This document shows positions 1 to 7,895 of a stretch of 9,458 nt of DNA, piece by piece (the stretch's first letter is position 1; each line of letters opens with the position of its first letter). The notes under the pieces are model-generated. The model made no database searches. It saw nothing but the letters and a program-made list of their open reading frames with translations, and was not told the origin of the DNA. The translations under genes were made by a program, and so were the position numbers. This stretch comes from Betaproteobacteria bacterium. Lineage in GTDB: Bacteria; Pseudomonadota; Gammaproteobacteria; Burkholderiales; Burkholderiaceae_C. Location of the stretch: NCBI GenBank assembly GCA_005884255.1, contig VBDL01000323.1, positions 1 through 9,458 of the forward strand. The letters are read 5' to 3'.

Positions 1-7
1 CCTGCGT

Positions 8-32
8 TAGGAGGCTGCCTCGCAGCCTCCTA
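8..32 (-). terminator. Hairpin overlapping the glutamate dehydrogenase stop codon
   Basis: GGAGGCTGC (10-18) and GCAGCCTCC (22-30) are perfect inverted repeats with a 3-base loop. The flanking TA/TA extends the stem to 11 base pairs (8-18 with 22-32). The TAG stop codon (30-32) lies inside the stem. Its position at the gene end suggests a terminator or a 3'-end stabilising structure. There is no T-run on either side within the visible sequence, so a classical intrinsic terminator is not proven. Confidence 0.5.
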
Positions 33-2875
33 GGCCAAATTGCGCAACTCGCGCAGCGCCACCGACAGCATGGCCAGGTCCGCCGCCTTGGCATCGCCCA
101 GTTCGGTGAGCAGGCGCTGCGCGCGCTCGAGGCCGAGCGCATTGTTCGCCTCCCACGCGGCGAGCATCTGCGTGGCGCCGCCTTCGCCGCCGCTCAAGAC
201 CTCGTGCGTGATCGAGCGCTGCAGCCCGAAGAGGTCGTCGCCGAGTGCGCCACGGGCCAGGCTCTGCCAGTAGCTGTCTGCCGTCAGGGCCTCGATCTGC
301 TGGCGCAACCGCGCCAGCCCGAGCCGGGCGGCGACGCGCGCATGCACCTCGGCCACCTCGACCACGCTGCGATGAGCGCTCTCGGCGACTTCGGCAATGT
401 CCAGCGCCGCATACAGCCCCTCGGCGCTGGCCACGCGCAGCGCCAGCGGTGCCGGCACGCCGGCCGCGATCCAGGCGATGGCCTTCGGCGACGCGGCGGC
501 CTCGTCGGCCAGTTTCTCGCGCAGCGCGTCCACCGCCGGCGTGAAGCGCTTGAAGGTCTGCTCCATCGGCTCGGACAAGCGCTTGTAGCGCAGGAACCAG
601 GCGGTGGCGCGGGCGGTGAGCCAGCCCTCCTCGATCAGCATCTCCGACTGCACGCTGTCGCTGACCTTGTTGTCCAGTGCCTCGATCAGCTGCCACAGCG
701 CGACATGGCCCATCACCTCGCGCGTGGCGAGGTAGGCGCGCACCACCTGCGCCGGCTTCGCACCGGTCATGTCGGCGATGCGGTGCGTGAACGTCGTGCC
801 GACACGATTGACCATGCTGTTGAGCACATGTGTGGCGACGATCTCGCGCTTCAGCGGATGGCGCGGGATGTGGGTGCCGAACTTCTCGCGCAGTTGCGCC
901 GGGAAGTAGCGGGCCAGCGCGCTGCCGATCCACGGGTCCTCGGGCAGATCGGAGGCGAGGATCTCGTCAAACAGCCACATCTTGCAGTAGGCCAGCAGCA
1001 CGGCGCGCTCGGGCGTCGTCAGGCCGATGCCGCGCGCCGCGCGCTCGGCGATCTCGTCGTCGGTGGGCAGGAACTCGATCGCGCGATTCAAGCGGCCCGC
1101 CTTCTCGAGGAAGCGCATGAAGCGCGCCTCCTGGTCGAGCAGCCGCACACCGAGGCGGTGGGTCACCGACAGCGCCTGCGTCTGGAAGTAGTTGTCGCGC
1201 AGCACCAGCGCGGCCACGTCGTCGGTCATCTGCGCGAGCACCGTGTTGCGCTGCTTCTCGGTGATCTCGCCCTCGGCCACCGCGAGGCCGAGCAGGATCT
1301 TGATGTTGACCTCATGGTCCGAGGTGTCGACGCCGGCGGAGTTGTCGATCGCGTCGGTGTTGATCGACACGCCGCCCAGCGCCGCCTCGATGCGCCCGCG
1401 CTGCGTGAAGCCGAGATTGCCGCCCTCGCCCACCACCTGGCAGCGCAGATCGCGGCCATTGATGCGCAGCCCATCGTTGGCGCGGTCGCCCACCTCGGTG
1501 TGCGACTCGCTGCTCGCCTTCACGTAGGTGCCGATGCCGCCGTTGTAGAGCAGGTCCACCGGCGCCTTGAGGATCGCGCTGAGCAGTTCGGTCGGTGCCA
1601 GCCGCTCGGCGGCGATGCCGAGCACCGCTCGCGCCTGTGGCGAGACGGGAATCGACTTCTCCGAGCGGGCCCACACGCCGCCGCCGTCGGAGATGAGCGA
1701 CGTGTCGTAGTCGGCCCACGACGAGCGCGGCAGCTTGAACAGCCGCTCGCGCTCGGCGAACGACGCCGCCACATCGGGGTTGGGGTCGATAAAGATGTGG
1801 CGGTGGTCGAAGGCAGCCAACAGCCGGATGTGTGGCGACAGCAGCATGCCGTTGCCGAACACGTCGCCCGACATGTCGCCGATGCCGACCACCGTGAACT
1901 CACTGCTCTGAATGTCTCGGCCCTTCTCGCGGAAGAAGCGCTTCACGCTCTCCCACGCACCACGCGCGGTGATGCCCATGGCCTTGTGGTCGTAGCCGAC
2001 GCTGCCGCCGGAGGCGAAAGCGTCGCCGAGCCAGTGGCCGTATTCCTTGCTCACCGCATTGGCATGGTCGGAGAAGGTCGCCGTGCCCTTGTCGGCCGCC
2101 ACCACGAGGTAGGGGTCATCGTCGTCGTGGCGCACCACCTGCGGCGGCGGCACGACGAGCGTGCCGGCGAGGTTGTCGGTGAGGTCGAGCAGGCCGCGCA
2201 GGTAGTCCTGGTAGCAGGCGATGCCCTCCTTCAAGTAGGCGTCGCGGTCGGAGGCCGGCGGCGCCTTCTTCAGCACGAAGCCGCCCTTGGAGCCCACCGG
2301 CACGATGACGGTGTTCTTCACCATCTGCGCCTTCACGAGACCGAGCACCTCGGTGCGGAAGTCTTCCGGCCGGTCGGACCAGCGCAAGCCGCCGCGCGCC
2401 ACCTTGCCGCCGCGCAGATGGATGCCCTCGAAGCGCGGCGAGTAGACGAAGATCTCGTACAGCGGCTTCGGCTCGGGCAGCCCCGGCACCTCGGCCGACA
2501 CGAATTTGAAACTCGCGAAGCTGCGCCGCGCCCCCGCCGCACCCGAGTGGCCGACGCCCGTGCGCCAGTAGTTCGTGCGCACCGTCGCCTGGATCAGCGC
2601 CAGCAGCTGGCGCAGCACGCGGTCTTCGGAGAGGTTGCTGACGCGGTCCAGCGCCTGCTCGATGGCATTGACCTGCGAGCGCTCGGCCTGCGGGTCGCGC
2701 GCCGCCGGATCGAAGCGCAGCTTGAACAGCGCGACCAGCATGCGCGCGATGCGCGGATGCATGCCCAGCGCCGCCTCGATCGCGCCCTGCGACAGCGCGA
2801 AGCCGATCTGCTTCAGGTACTTGGCATAGGCGCGCAGCACGACGATCTCGTCGGCCGCCAGCCCGGCACGCAGAA

Positions 2876-2886
2876 GCAGTCTTCGA
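2876..2886 (-). other. Frame-change junction 2 in glutamate dehydrogenase
   Basis: The minus-strand frame ending LARPFED is meaningful up to here. The conserved LLLRAGLAADEIVVLRAYAK resumes in the next frame, again a 3n+1 shift. Family members, from memory, carry about 16 more residues between these blocks (a segment resembling F.A...G..E.D.FNR). An AGA codon, rare in such GC-rich genes, spans the join when read in the downstream frame, which fits an artificial or recent junction. Confidence 0.75.
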
Positions 2887-3384
2887 ACGGGCGCGCCAGC
2901 ACGTCGGGCTCGATCTCTTCGGCGGCGCTGGCCTGCAGCTCGAAATCGTGCAGCGAGATCGATCCCGCATCGCTGGCGATGCGGTGGTTCTGCTCGCCGA
3001 GCACGCGCACGCCCATGTGCTCGAGCATCGGCAGGCTGTCGGACAGCACGATCGGCTCGCCCAGCCGATACACCTTGAAGCCCAGCGCGTCGGGCGCCGC
3101 ACCGAGCGGGTGGTAGAGCGCGAGCGCGAGCGGCGCCTCGGGCGTCAGTGCCGCGATCTTGCGCACGTCGGGCACGGCGGCGCGCGCGGCCACGCTCTCG
3201 CGGTATTCCGGCGGGAAGGCCAAGCTCCAGCGCTTGTACAGCTCGATGCCGCGCGCTTCTCCCTCGGCCTCGATCAGCGCATCGCGCAGCTGGTCGGGCC
3301 AGCGCCGTGCGGCGGCAGTGAGCTTGACCTCGAGCTCCTTGCGATCGAAGGCCGGCAGCTGGCCCGGCGTCGTGCGCACCGTGA

Positions 3385-3396
3385 GGCGCTGCTGCC
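3385..3396 (-). other. Frame-change junction 1 in glutamate dehydrogenase
   Basis: On the minus strand the frame ending RILMEAFAG stops making sense here, and LTVRTTPGQLPAFDRK resumes in the next frame. The shift is equivalent to losing 3n+1 bases. From memory of the family, a conserved stretch of about 15 residues (an EF...LSES.LAR-like segment) normally lies between these two blocks and is absent here. This therefore looks like a short deletion rather than a single-base slip. A small CAGCAG repeat sits at the junction. Confidence 0.75.
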
Positions 3397-4748
3397 GGCA
3401 AAGGCCTCCATCAGGATGCGCTGGAACTTGATGCGCAGATCCGTCGCGTAGGCCTCGCGCGGCACATAGACCAGGCAGGACACGAAGCGGTAGAACGGGT
3501 CGCGACGTACGAACAGGCGCAGTCGCTGGCGGTCGCCGAGCGCGAGGATGCCGAGCGCCTGCTCGTAGAGCTCGTCGTCGGAGATCTGGAACAGCTCGTC
3601 GCGCGGGTAGGTCTCGAGGATGTGATCCAGCGCCTTCGCCAGGTGCCCCCCCGGCGGCAGCCCTGCGCGCTCGGCAATGGCCTCCACCTTGCCGCGCAGC
3701 AGCGGCGTCTCTGACACGCGGGCGCTGTACGCCGTGGTCGTGAAGAGACCGAGGAAACGGTGCTCGCCAACCACCTGGCCTTGCGCGTCGTAGCGCTTGA
3801 CGCCGACGTAATCGGTGTAGCCCGGCCGGTGCACGGTGGAGCGCGTGTTGGCCTTGGTGACGATGACCAGCGGCGTCGGTGCATGCGCCAGCGCACGCGA
3901 GTTGGCGGGCAGCAGCGCGACATGGCCGGCCGCCTTCTCCGTCTCGCTCTCGCGCAGCACGCCCAGGCCGCTGCCGGGCACCAGGCGCAGCGCGTCCTGA
4001 CCCTGCTCGGTGACCAGGTCATGCTGACGGTAGCCGAGCAAGGTGAGGTGGTTGTCGGCCAGCCATTCGAGGAAAGCGTGGCTCTCGGCCACCAGCGCAG
4101 GCGGCAACGACGCCGGCATCGCCACCAGTTCGGCAGTGGCTTCGTGCAGGCGCGCGAGCATGGCCTGCCAGTCCTCCACGGCAGCACGCACATCGCCGAG
4201 CACACGCTCGATGCCGGCCACCAGCTCGCTGCGCTGCTGCGGGTCGACCAGCCGGTCGACCTCGATGTGCATCCACGATTCGCGCGCCGCCTGAGGCGCC
4301 TCGTTGCGCGAGCGGATCGTCGTGACGCTGCCGTCGGCGCCGCGCTCGACGGCGAAGATCGGGTGCACGATCAGGTGCAGCGTCAGGCCCTGGCGGTTGA
4401 TCTCGGCCGCCGTCGAGTCGACGAGGAAGGGCATGTCGTCGTTGACGATCTCGATCACCGAATGGCGCGAGGCCCAGCCATGCTCGGCCACGGTCGGGCT
4501 GAGCACGCGCACCCTGGGCCGGCCCGGCGCTCGCACGGCGCCGAACTGCCAGTGAGACAGCAGCGCGCCGCACAGGTCCTCGGGCGTGCGCTCGGCCAGG
4601 TCATCGGTATCGAGCTGGCGGAAGTACTCGCGCGCAAAGTCCTCGACCAGCGGCCGCTGCGCGGCACTCAGGTGAGTGGCCGCGAGTTCTCGTACCGCAT
4701 CGATTCTTTCGCGACGCAGCGTCTCGGCGGAGGCGTTCATCGGCCGGT

Positions 4749-4756
4749 CTCCTCTT
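4749..4756 (-). promoter_or_regulatory. Ribosome binding site of glutamate dehydrogenase
   Basis: On the minus strand this reads AAGAGGAG, 8 bases before the ATG at 4738-4740. It supports that start over any internal methionine. No convincing -35/-10 pair for this gene could be read upstream. Confidence 0.7.
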
Positions 4757-4805
4757 GATGTTCTTGGGAGCGCAGCTTACGCCGGTCGGGCCAAAACAAA
4801 ACAGG

Positions 4806-4877
4806 CTAGCTCCTGCGAGCGAGGACCTCCCTGGCGCGCGCCAGCATCTGGCGCCCGGCCTGCGTCAGGAAGAGTCT
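4806..4877 (-). pseudogene. Possible remnant of a LysR-type regulator DNA-binding domain
   Basis: The minus strand encodes TRLF followed directly by LTQAGRQMLARAREVL and a stop at 4806-4808. In LysR regulators the end of the helix-turn-helix region typically reads like TRLF-x(8)-LT.AGR.....ARE.L, so both halves match but the roughly eight residues usually between them are missing. The codons further upstream in the same frame (to 5087) do not resemble a LysR protein, and the effector-binding domain is absent. This is at best a short relic between two divergent genes. A chance match in GC-rich DNA remains possible. Confidence 0.3.
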
Positions 4878-4898
4878 AGTGGAGCCCGGGAAATCCCC

Positions 4899-4927
4899 CA
4901 GACATTTCGTCAACAATCGTGTATACA
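4899..4927 (+). promoter_or_regulatory. Predicted sigma-70 promoter of the purine permease
   Basis: A -35 box CAGACA (4899-4904, four of six matches to TTGACA) is separated by exactly 17 bases from a -10 box TATACA (4922-4927, four of six matches to TATAAT). The expected start of transcription is near 4934, which gives a leader of about 155 bases before the ATG at 5090. This sits in a local AT-richer patch of a GC-rich intergenic region. Confidence 0.45.
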
Positions 4928-4928
4928 C
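4919..4928. promoter_or_regulatory. Palindromic operator candidate GTGTATACAC over the -10 box
   Basis: This is a perfect 10-base palindrome that includes the predicted -10 hexamer. Palindromes centred on GTATAC are common operators for GntR-type repressors (family knowledge, not proof here). A protein bound here would block RNA polymerase, so the permease would be expected to be repressed until an inducer is present. No candidate repressor gene is intact within the window. Confidence 0.4.
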
Positions 4929-5077
4929 TTTTGCCACGTCGCCGCGGAGCCCGCGCAAGGCATGCCCAGCAAGCCGCACGTGGTTGCGACGTACGCTTCT
5001 CACAGAGCCCGCTGTGGTGAGGGCAAAGTGCATCGATGATCCGATGCGCTTTCGCCCACGCTTTCCTGTTGCTGTGT

Positions 5078-5083
5078 GAGGAG
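5078..5083 (+). promoter_or_regulatory. Ribosome binding site of the purine permease
   Basis: GAGGAG lies 6 bases before ATG 5090-5092. It fixes the start there rather than at the in-frame ATG at 5036, which has no comparable site and would add a non-hydrophobic leader that does not resemble the family. Confidence 0.75.
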
Positions 5084-5089
5084 ACACCC

Positions 5090-6546
5090 ATGTCGGCCAA
5101 CGCTGTCCACCCCGTCGACGAGCGACTGCCCGCGGCCCGCCTCGCTGCGCTGGGCCTCCAGCACGTGCTGGTGATGTACGCCGGCGCGATCGCCGTGCCG
5201 CTGATCGTCGGCCGTGCGCTCAAGCTCTCTCCCGAACAGGTGGCGCTGCTGATCTCGGCAGACCTGTTCTGCTGCGGCCTCGTCACCTTGATCCAGTCGC
5301 TGGGCTTCGGTCGGCACTTCGGCATCAGGATGCCCGTCATGATGGGCGTCACGTTCGCGGCGGTCGGCCCGATGGTTGCCATGGCCAACGCGCAGAGCGG
5401 CCCGGACGGCGCGCGCGCCATCTTCGGGGCCATCATCGGGGCGGGCATCCTGGCCATCCTGATCGCGCCCTTGATGAGCCGATTGCTGCGCTTCTTCCCG
5501 CCCGTCGTCACCGGCACGATCATCGCGATCATCGGCATCAGCCTGATGCGCGTGGGCATCGGCTGGGCGATGGGTGGCCCTGCCCCCGCGGCGCAGAGCG
5601 TGGACGTCCCGAAGCTCGTGGCGATGGTCGACAGTGCCAAGGCCGCTCAAGTCGCGGCGGCCGCCACCTCAGCCAGCGCGCCAGCAGTCAAGCTGGGCCC
5701 GATCCCGATGATCGACAACCCGGCCTACGGCGCGTTGGACAACATGGCGATTGCCGCCATCGTGCTCATCGTCATCTTAACATCGCCGTGCTGCTCGGCA
5801 TCGTTTTCGGCTGCGTGGTTGCGGTGGCCATGGGCAAGATGGGCTTCGACAAGGTGGTCAAGGCGCACTGGTTCGACGTCGTGACCCCCTTCGCCTTCGG
5901 CATGCCCACCTTCGACGTGGTGATGGTCCTGACGATGACGCTGGTGATGATCGTCGTGATGATCGAGTCGACGGGCATGTTCCTCGCGCTGTCGGAGATG
6001 ACCGGCAAGAAGGTCGGGCCCAGCGACCTGTCCGCAGGCCTTCGCACCGACGGCCTGGGCACCGTGATCGGAGGCCTCTTCAACACGTTTCCGTACACCA
6101 GCTTCTCGCAAAACGTCGGCCTGGTCGGCGTGACCGGAGTGAAGAGCCGCTGGGTTTGCGTGGCAGCCGGCGCGATCATGATCGTGCTCGGCATGCTTCC
6201 CAAGATGGCGGCGATGGTCGAATCGGTGCCGACCTTCGTGCTCGGCGGCGCCGGCCTCGTGATGTTCGGCATGGTCGCGGCCACTGGCATCCGGATCCTC
6301 GCCAACGTCGACTTCAAGGGCAGCCGCAACAACCTCTACATCGTCGCCATCTCGATCGGTGCCGGCATGATTCCGTTGGTGGCGCCGCGCTGGACGCAAC
6401 AAATGGCGCACGGCCTCCATCCGCTGCTCGAGTCCGGCATCCTGCTGACCTCGATTTCGGCAGTGCTTCTGAACATGTACTTCAACGGCAGCAGAGCCGA
6501 CGAGGGCGCGGCGATCGAGGCCGCAAAGGCCGCCGAGGCGCATTGA
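5090..6546 (+). pseudogene. NCS2/NAT family purine (xanthine/uric acid type) permease, disrupted by one frame change
   Basis: An inner-membrane proton symporter expected to import xanthine or a related oxopurine. The first frame (residues 1-229) has the family QH motif in helix 1 (Q24-H25 in LGLQHVLVMYAGA), IRMPVMMGVTFAAVGPM at 79-95 and FPPVVTGTIIAIIGISL at 136-152. The second frame runs from about 5779 to the TGA at 6544-6546 (about 255 residues). It carries the helix 8 glutamate in ESTGMFLALSEMTG (Glu codon 5965-5967) and the signature QNVGLVGVTG (6109-6138). All key substrate-binding motifs are present; only a short piece of the middle is lost at about 5778. An alanine/serine-rich loop (about residues 163-210) is unusually long. 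The ALSEMTG and QNVG..G.TG pattern favours the xanthine/urate branch over uracil permeases, but exact substrate is inferred. It converges on the histidine kinase with 23 bases between stops. Confidence 0.85.
5774..5782 (+). other. Frame-change junction in the purine permease
   Basis: IAAIVLIVIL reads through to 5779, and NIAVLLGIVFGC resumes in the next frame from 5779 (3n+1 shift). Relatives, from memory, have about a dozen residues here of the form ..R(F/Y)..GF.A before NIAVLLG. A TTA leucine codon, rare in this GC-rich gene, spans the join. After the break the meaningful frame has a GTG at 5788, but no ribosome binding site precedes it, so a separate second gene is unlikely. Confidence 0.75.
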
Positions 6547-6569
6547 CGGCGCTACGGCGGGGCCAACGC

Positions 6570-7715
6570 TTACGAGGAGGACCACACCGCCCGCACCGGC
6601 AACGCCAGCGTGAAGCTGAATGCGCTGCCGAGGCCGCGTTTGCTGCGGACCTCCACCGTCCCGCCCATGGCCTGCACCAGTTGCTGGCAGATCGCGAGTC
6701 CGAGCCCGGTGCCCTCGGCCCGGTGCGCGGCGTCGCACGCCTGCTCGTACGGCTCGAAGATGCGACGCAGGTCCTCTTGGGCCAGGCCGACGCCCGTGTC
6801 TTCGACCTCGAAGCGGATGCGGGCCTGCGAGGCCGTGAGATCCACGCAGCGCACGCGCAGCACCACACCACCTGCATCGGTGAATTTGATGGCGTTGCCC
6901 AGAAGGTTCAGCAGCACCTGGCTCAAGCGCCGACCGTCGGCCACGACGATGGGCGGCAACGAGGGGTCCAGCTCGCAGCCGAGCGACAGCCGCTTCTCCG
7001 TGGCCTTGACGCGCATCAGGCCCGCCACGGTCTGTGCGAGATCCGGCAGGTACACGTCTGCAGGCGTGAGATCGACGTTGCCCCGTTCGATCTTCGCCAG
7101 ATCGAGCAACTCGTTGATCAGCAGCAACAGGTGCTTGCCGCCTTGTTCGATGGTGTGCAGCGCCGCGCGCTGCTTGTCGCCCAGGCTGGACTCGCGCTGC
7201 AGCAGCGCGGCGTAGCCGAGCACGGCATTCAGCGGCGTGCGAAGCTCGTGGCTCATGGCCGCGAGGAACTCCGTCTTGGCGCGCGTCGCCTGCTCGGCCA
7301 GCAGCTTCGCTGCGCGCAATGCCTCTTCGGCGGCCTTGCGCTCGGTGATTTCGTAGTTGATGCCGACCAGGCCGATGATGCGCCCCGCCTCGTCGCGCAA
7401 GGGCACCTTGGTGGTCATCAGCCAGGCCTCCTTGCCGGAGCGGGAATAGAACACGTGCTCCTCGTGGTCCAGCATGGGCTGCCCGCTGCTCAGGACCTGC
7501 CGTTCCTCGTCGAAGTACTGCTGCGCGGCGTCTGGCGCGTAGAAGTCGAAGTCGGTCTTGCCCAGCAGCTCCTCGGGGTCGCTGGCGCCCATGCCGATCG
7601 CCACGGCGCGGTTGGCGAAGGTGAAGCGGCCGGCCGTGTCCTTGGCATAGATGCGATGCGGCACGTTGTCGGCCAGCGTGTGCAGCAACGTGTGTTCGAA
7701 GGTCTGGTACGGCAT
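6570..7715 (-). CDS. Soluble PAS-domain sensor histidine kinase
   Basis: A cytoplasmic hybrid-free sensor kinase of 381 residues that autophosphorylates on histidine and passes the phosphate to a response regulator. The PAS domain spans about residues 8-125 (KDTAGRFTFANRA, then GKTDFDFYAP and LVGINYEITERK). The dimerisation/phosphoacceptor region has SHELRTPLN with His156. The ATPase domain shows the N box LLGNAIKFT (Asn274), the G1 box EDTGVGL (Asp306) and the G2 box GTGLGL (335-340). There are no membrane segments or signal peptide, and no receiver domain follows. I chose ATG 7713-7715, with GAGG at 7722-7725 six bases upstream, over a TTG six codons earlier whose purine tract abuts the codon. 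It is divergent from the DoxX gene and convergent with the permease. No response regulator is in view, so partner and signal (redox, ligand or gas sensing are all possible for PAS) are unknown. Confidence 0.92.
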   Translation of the reverse strand: MPYQTFEHTLLHTLADNVPHRIYAKDTAGRFTFANRAVAIGMGASDPEELLGKTDFDFYAPDAAQQYFDEERQVLSSGQPMLDHEEHVFYSRSGKEAWLMTTKVPLRDEAGRIIGLVGINYEITERKAAEEALRAAKLLAEQATRAKTEFLAAMSHELRTPLNAVLGYAALLQRESSLGDKQRAALHTIEQGGKHLLLLINELLDLAKIERGNVDLTPADVYLPDLAQTVAGLMRVKATEKRLSLGCELDPSLPPIVVADGRRLSQVLLNLLGNAIKFTDAGGVVLRVRCVDLTASQARIRFEVEDTGVGLAQEDLRRIFEPYEQACDAAHRAEGTGLGLAICQQLVQAMGGTVEVRSKRGLGSAFSFTLALPVRAVWSSS

Positions 7716-7895
7716 GGTCTTCCTCGGCTTCAACTCCCCACGTTGCCCATGCCGACACCGTACCGCATCGGGGTATCCACCAGTGCGGCTGCGTCGGAGA
7801 CGATGCGGCGCTCGAAGCGTCTCGGCGTTTGCTCTGATTCGCCGTGGCTATGCGATTACTTGCCACCTTTCGATTTCAACCGAGGAGTGATTCCG
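7716..7895. other. Divergent intergenic region between histidine kinase and DoxX gene
   Basis: These 180 bases must hold both promoters. I could not read a convincing -35/-10 pair for either gene: the best -35-like TTGCTC (7829-7834) lacks a good -10 at proper spacing. No clear palindrome was seen. Confidence 0.4.
7882..7887 (+). promoter_or_regulatory. Ribosome binding site of the DoxX-family gene
   Basis: GAGGAG lies 8 bases before ATG 7896-7898. It decides the start: the open frame extends far upstream but is only the antisense shadow of the kinase gene. Confidence 0.7.

Larger units (their letters stand above)
30..4740 (-). pseudogene. gdhB: NAD-specific glutamate dehydrogenase, large (about 180 kDa) class, disrupted by two frame changes
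   Basis: The family oxidatively deaminates glutamate to 2-oxoglutarate and ammonia with NAD+ in the cytoplasm. The ATG at 4738-4740 is preceded by AAGAGGAG (4749-4756) at 8 bases. Frame 1 (4740 to about 3390, about 448 residues) is the N-terminal regulatory half, with DDMPFLVD at residues 101-108 and later YPRDELFQ. Frame 2 (about 3390 to 2880, about 170 residues) includes LGEQNHRI. Frame 3 (about 2880 to 30, about 950 residues) carries the catalytic domain. There, GGLRWSDRPEDF and VPVGSKGGF (substrate-binding and catalytic lysine region) lie in 2281-2400. The Rossmann-type GIGDMSGDVFGNG lies near 1850-1890, and NTDAIDNSAGVDTSDHEVNI near 1310-1370. The stop is TAG at 30-32. The total of about 1,570 codons is a little shorter than the roughly 1,600 usual for the family. 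Conservation is excellent on both sides of each break, so the gene was functional until recently or is intact in the real genome. The symbol follows the Pseudomonas name. Confidence 0.9.
4741..5089. other. Divergent intergenic region between glutamate dehydrogenase and the permease
   Basis: These 349 bases hold the ribosome binding site of the leftward gene, the LysR-like relic, the permease promoter with overlapping palindrome, and a leader of about 155 bases. The leader contains three small inverted repeats: CGCGG/CCGCG (4943-4955), CACAG/CTGTG (5001-5016) and GCATCG/CGATGC (5030-5047). I recognise no riboswitch, tRNA or intact small gene in it. Confidence 0.6.

Noticed and set aside
204..3116. 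Plus-strand open frame of 970 codons opposite glutamate dehydrogenase
   Set aside because: Its product is rich in Arg/His/Ala/Gln with no recognisable domain and is antisense to clearly conserved coding sequence; long antisense frames are expected in GC-rich genes.
2876..3396. Programmed ribosomal frameshifting as the explanation of the glutamate dehydrogenase frame changes
   Set aside because: No slippery heptamer is visible at the junctions, and conserved residues appear to be missing there, which slippage would not cause.
4806..5087. Minus-strand 93-codon open frame as a real small gene
   Set aside because: Most of it resembles nothing and it overlaps the permease leader and promoter; only its final 24 or so codons look LysR-like and are listed as a possible relic.
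5788..6546. Second half of the permease as an independent gene starting at GTG 5788
   Set aside because: No ribosome binding site precedes it, and it begins in the middle of the family fold; it is the continuation of the upstream half.
7716..7733. TTG at 7731-7733 as the start of the histidine kinase
   Set aside because: The purine-rich tract sits directly against the TTG with no spacer, while the ATG at 7713-7715 has GAGG at proper distance.
5725..7866. Minus-strand open frame of 713 codons across the permease and kinase
   Set aside because: Low-complexity, His/Arg/Ala-rich product overlapping two conserved genes, including the kinase in a different frame; a composition shadow.
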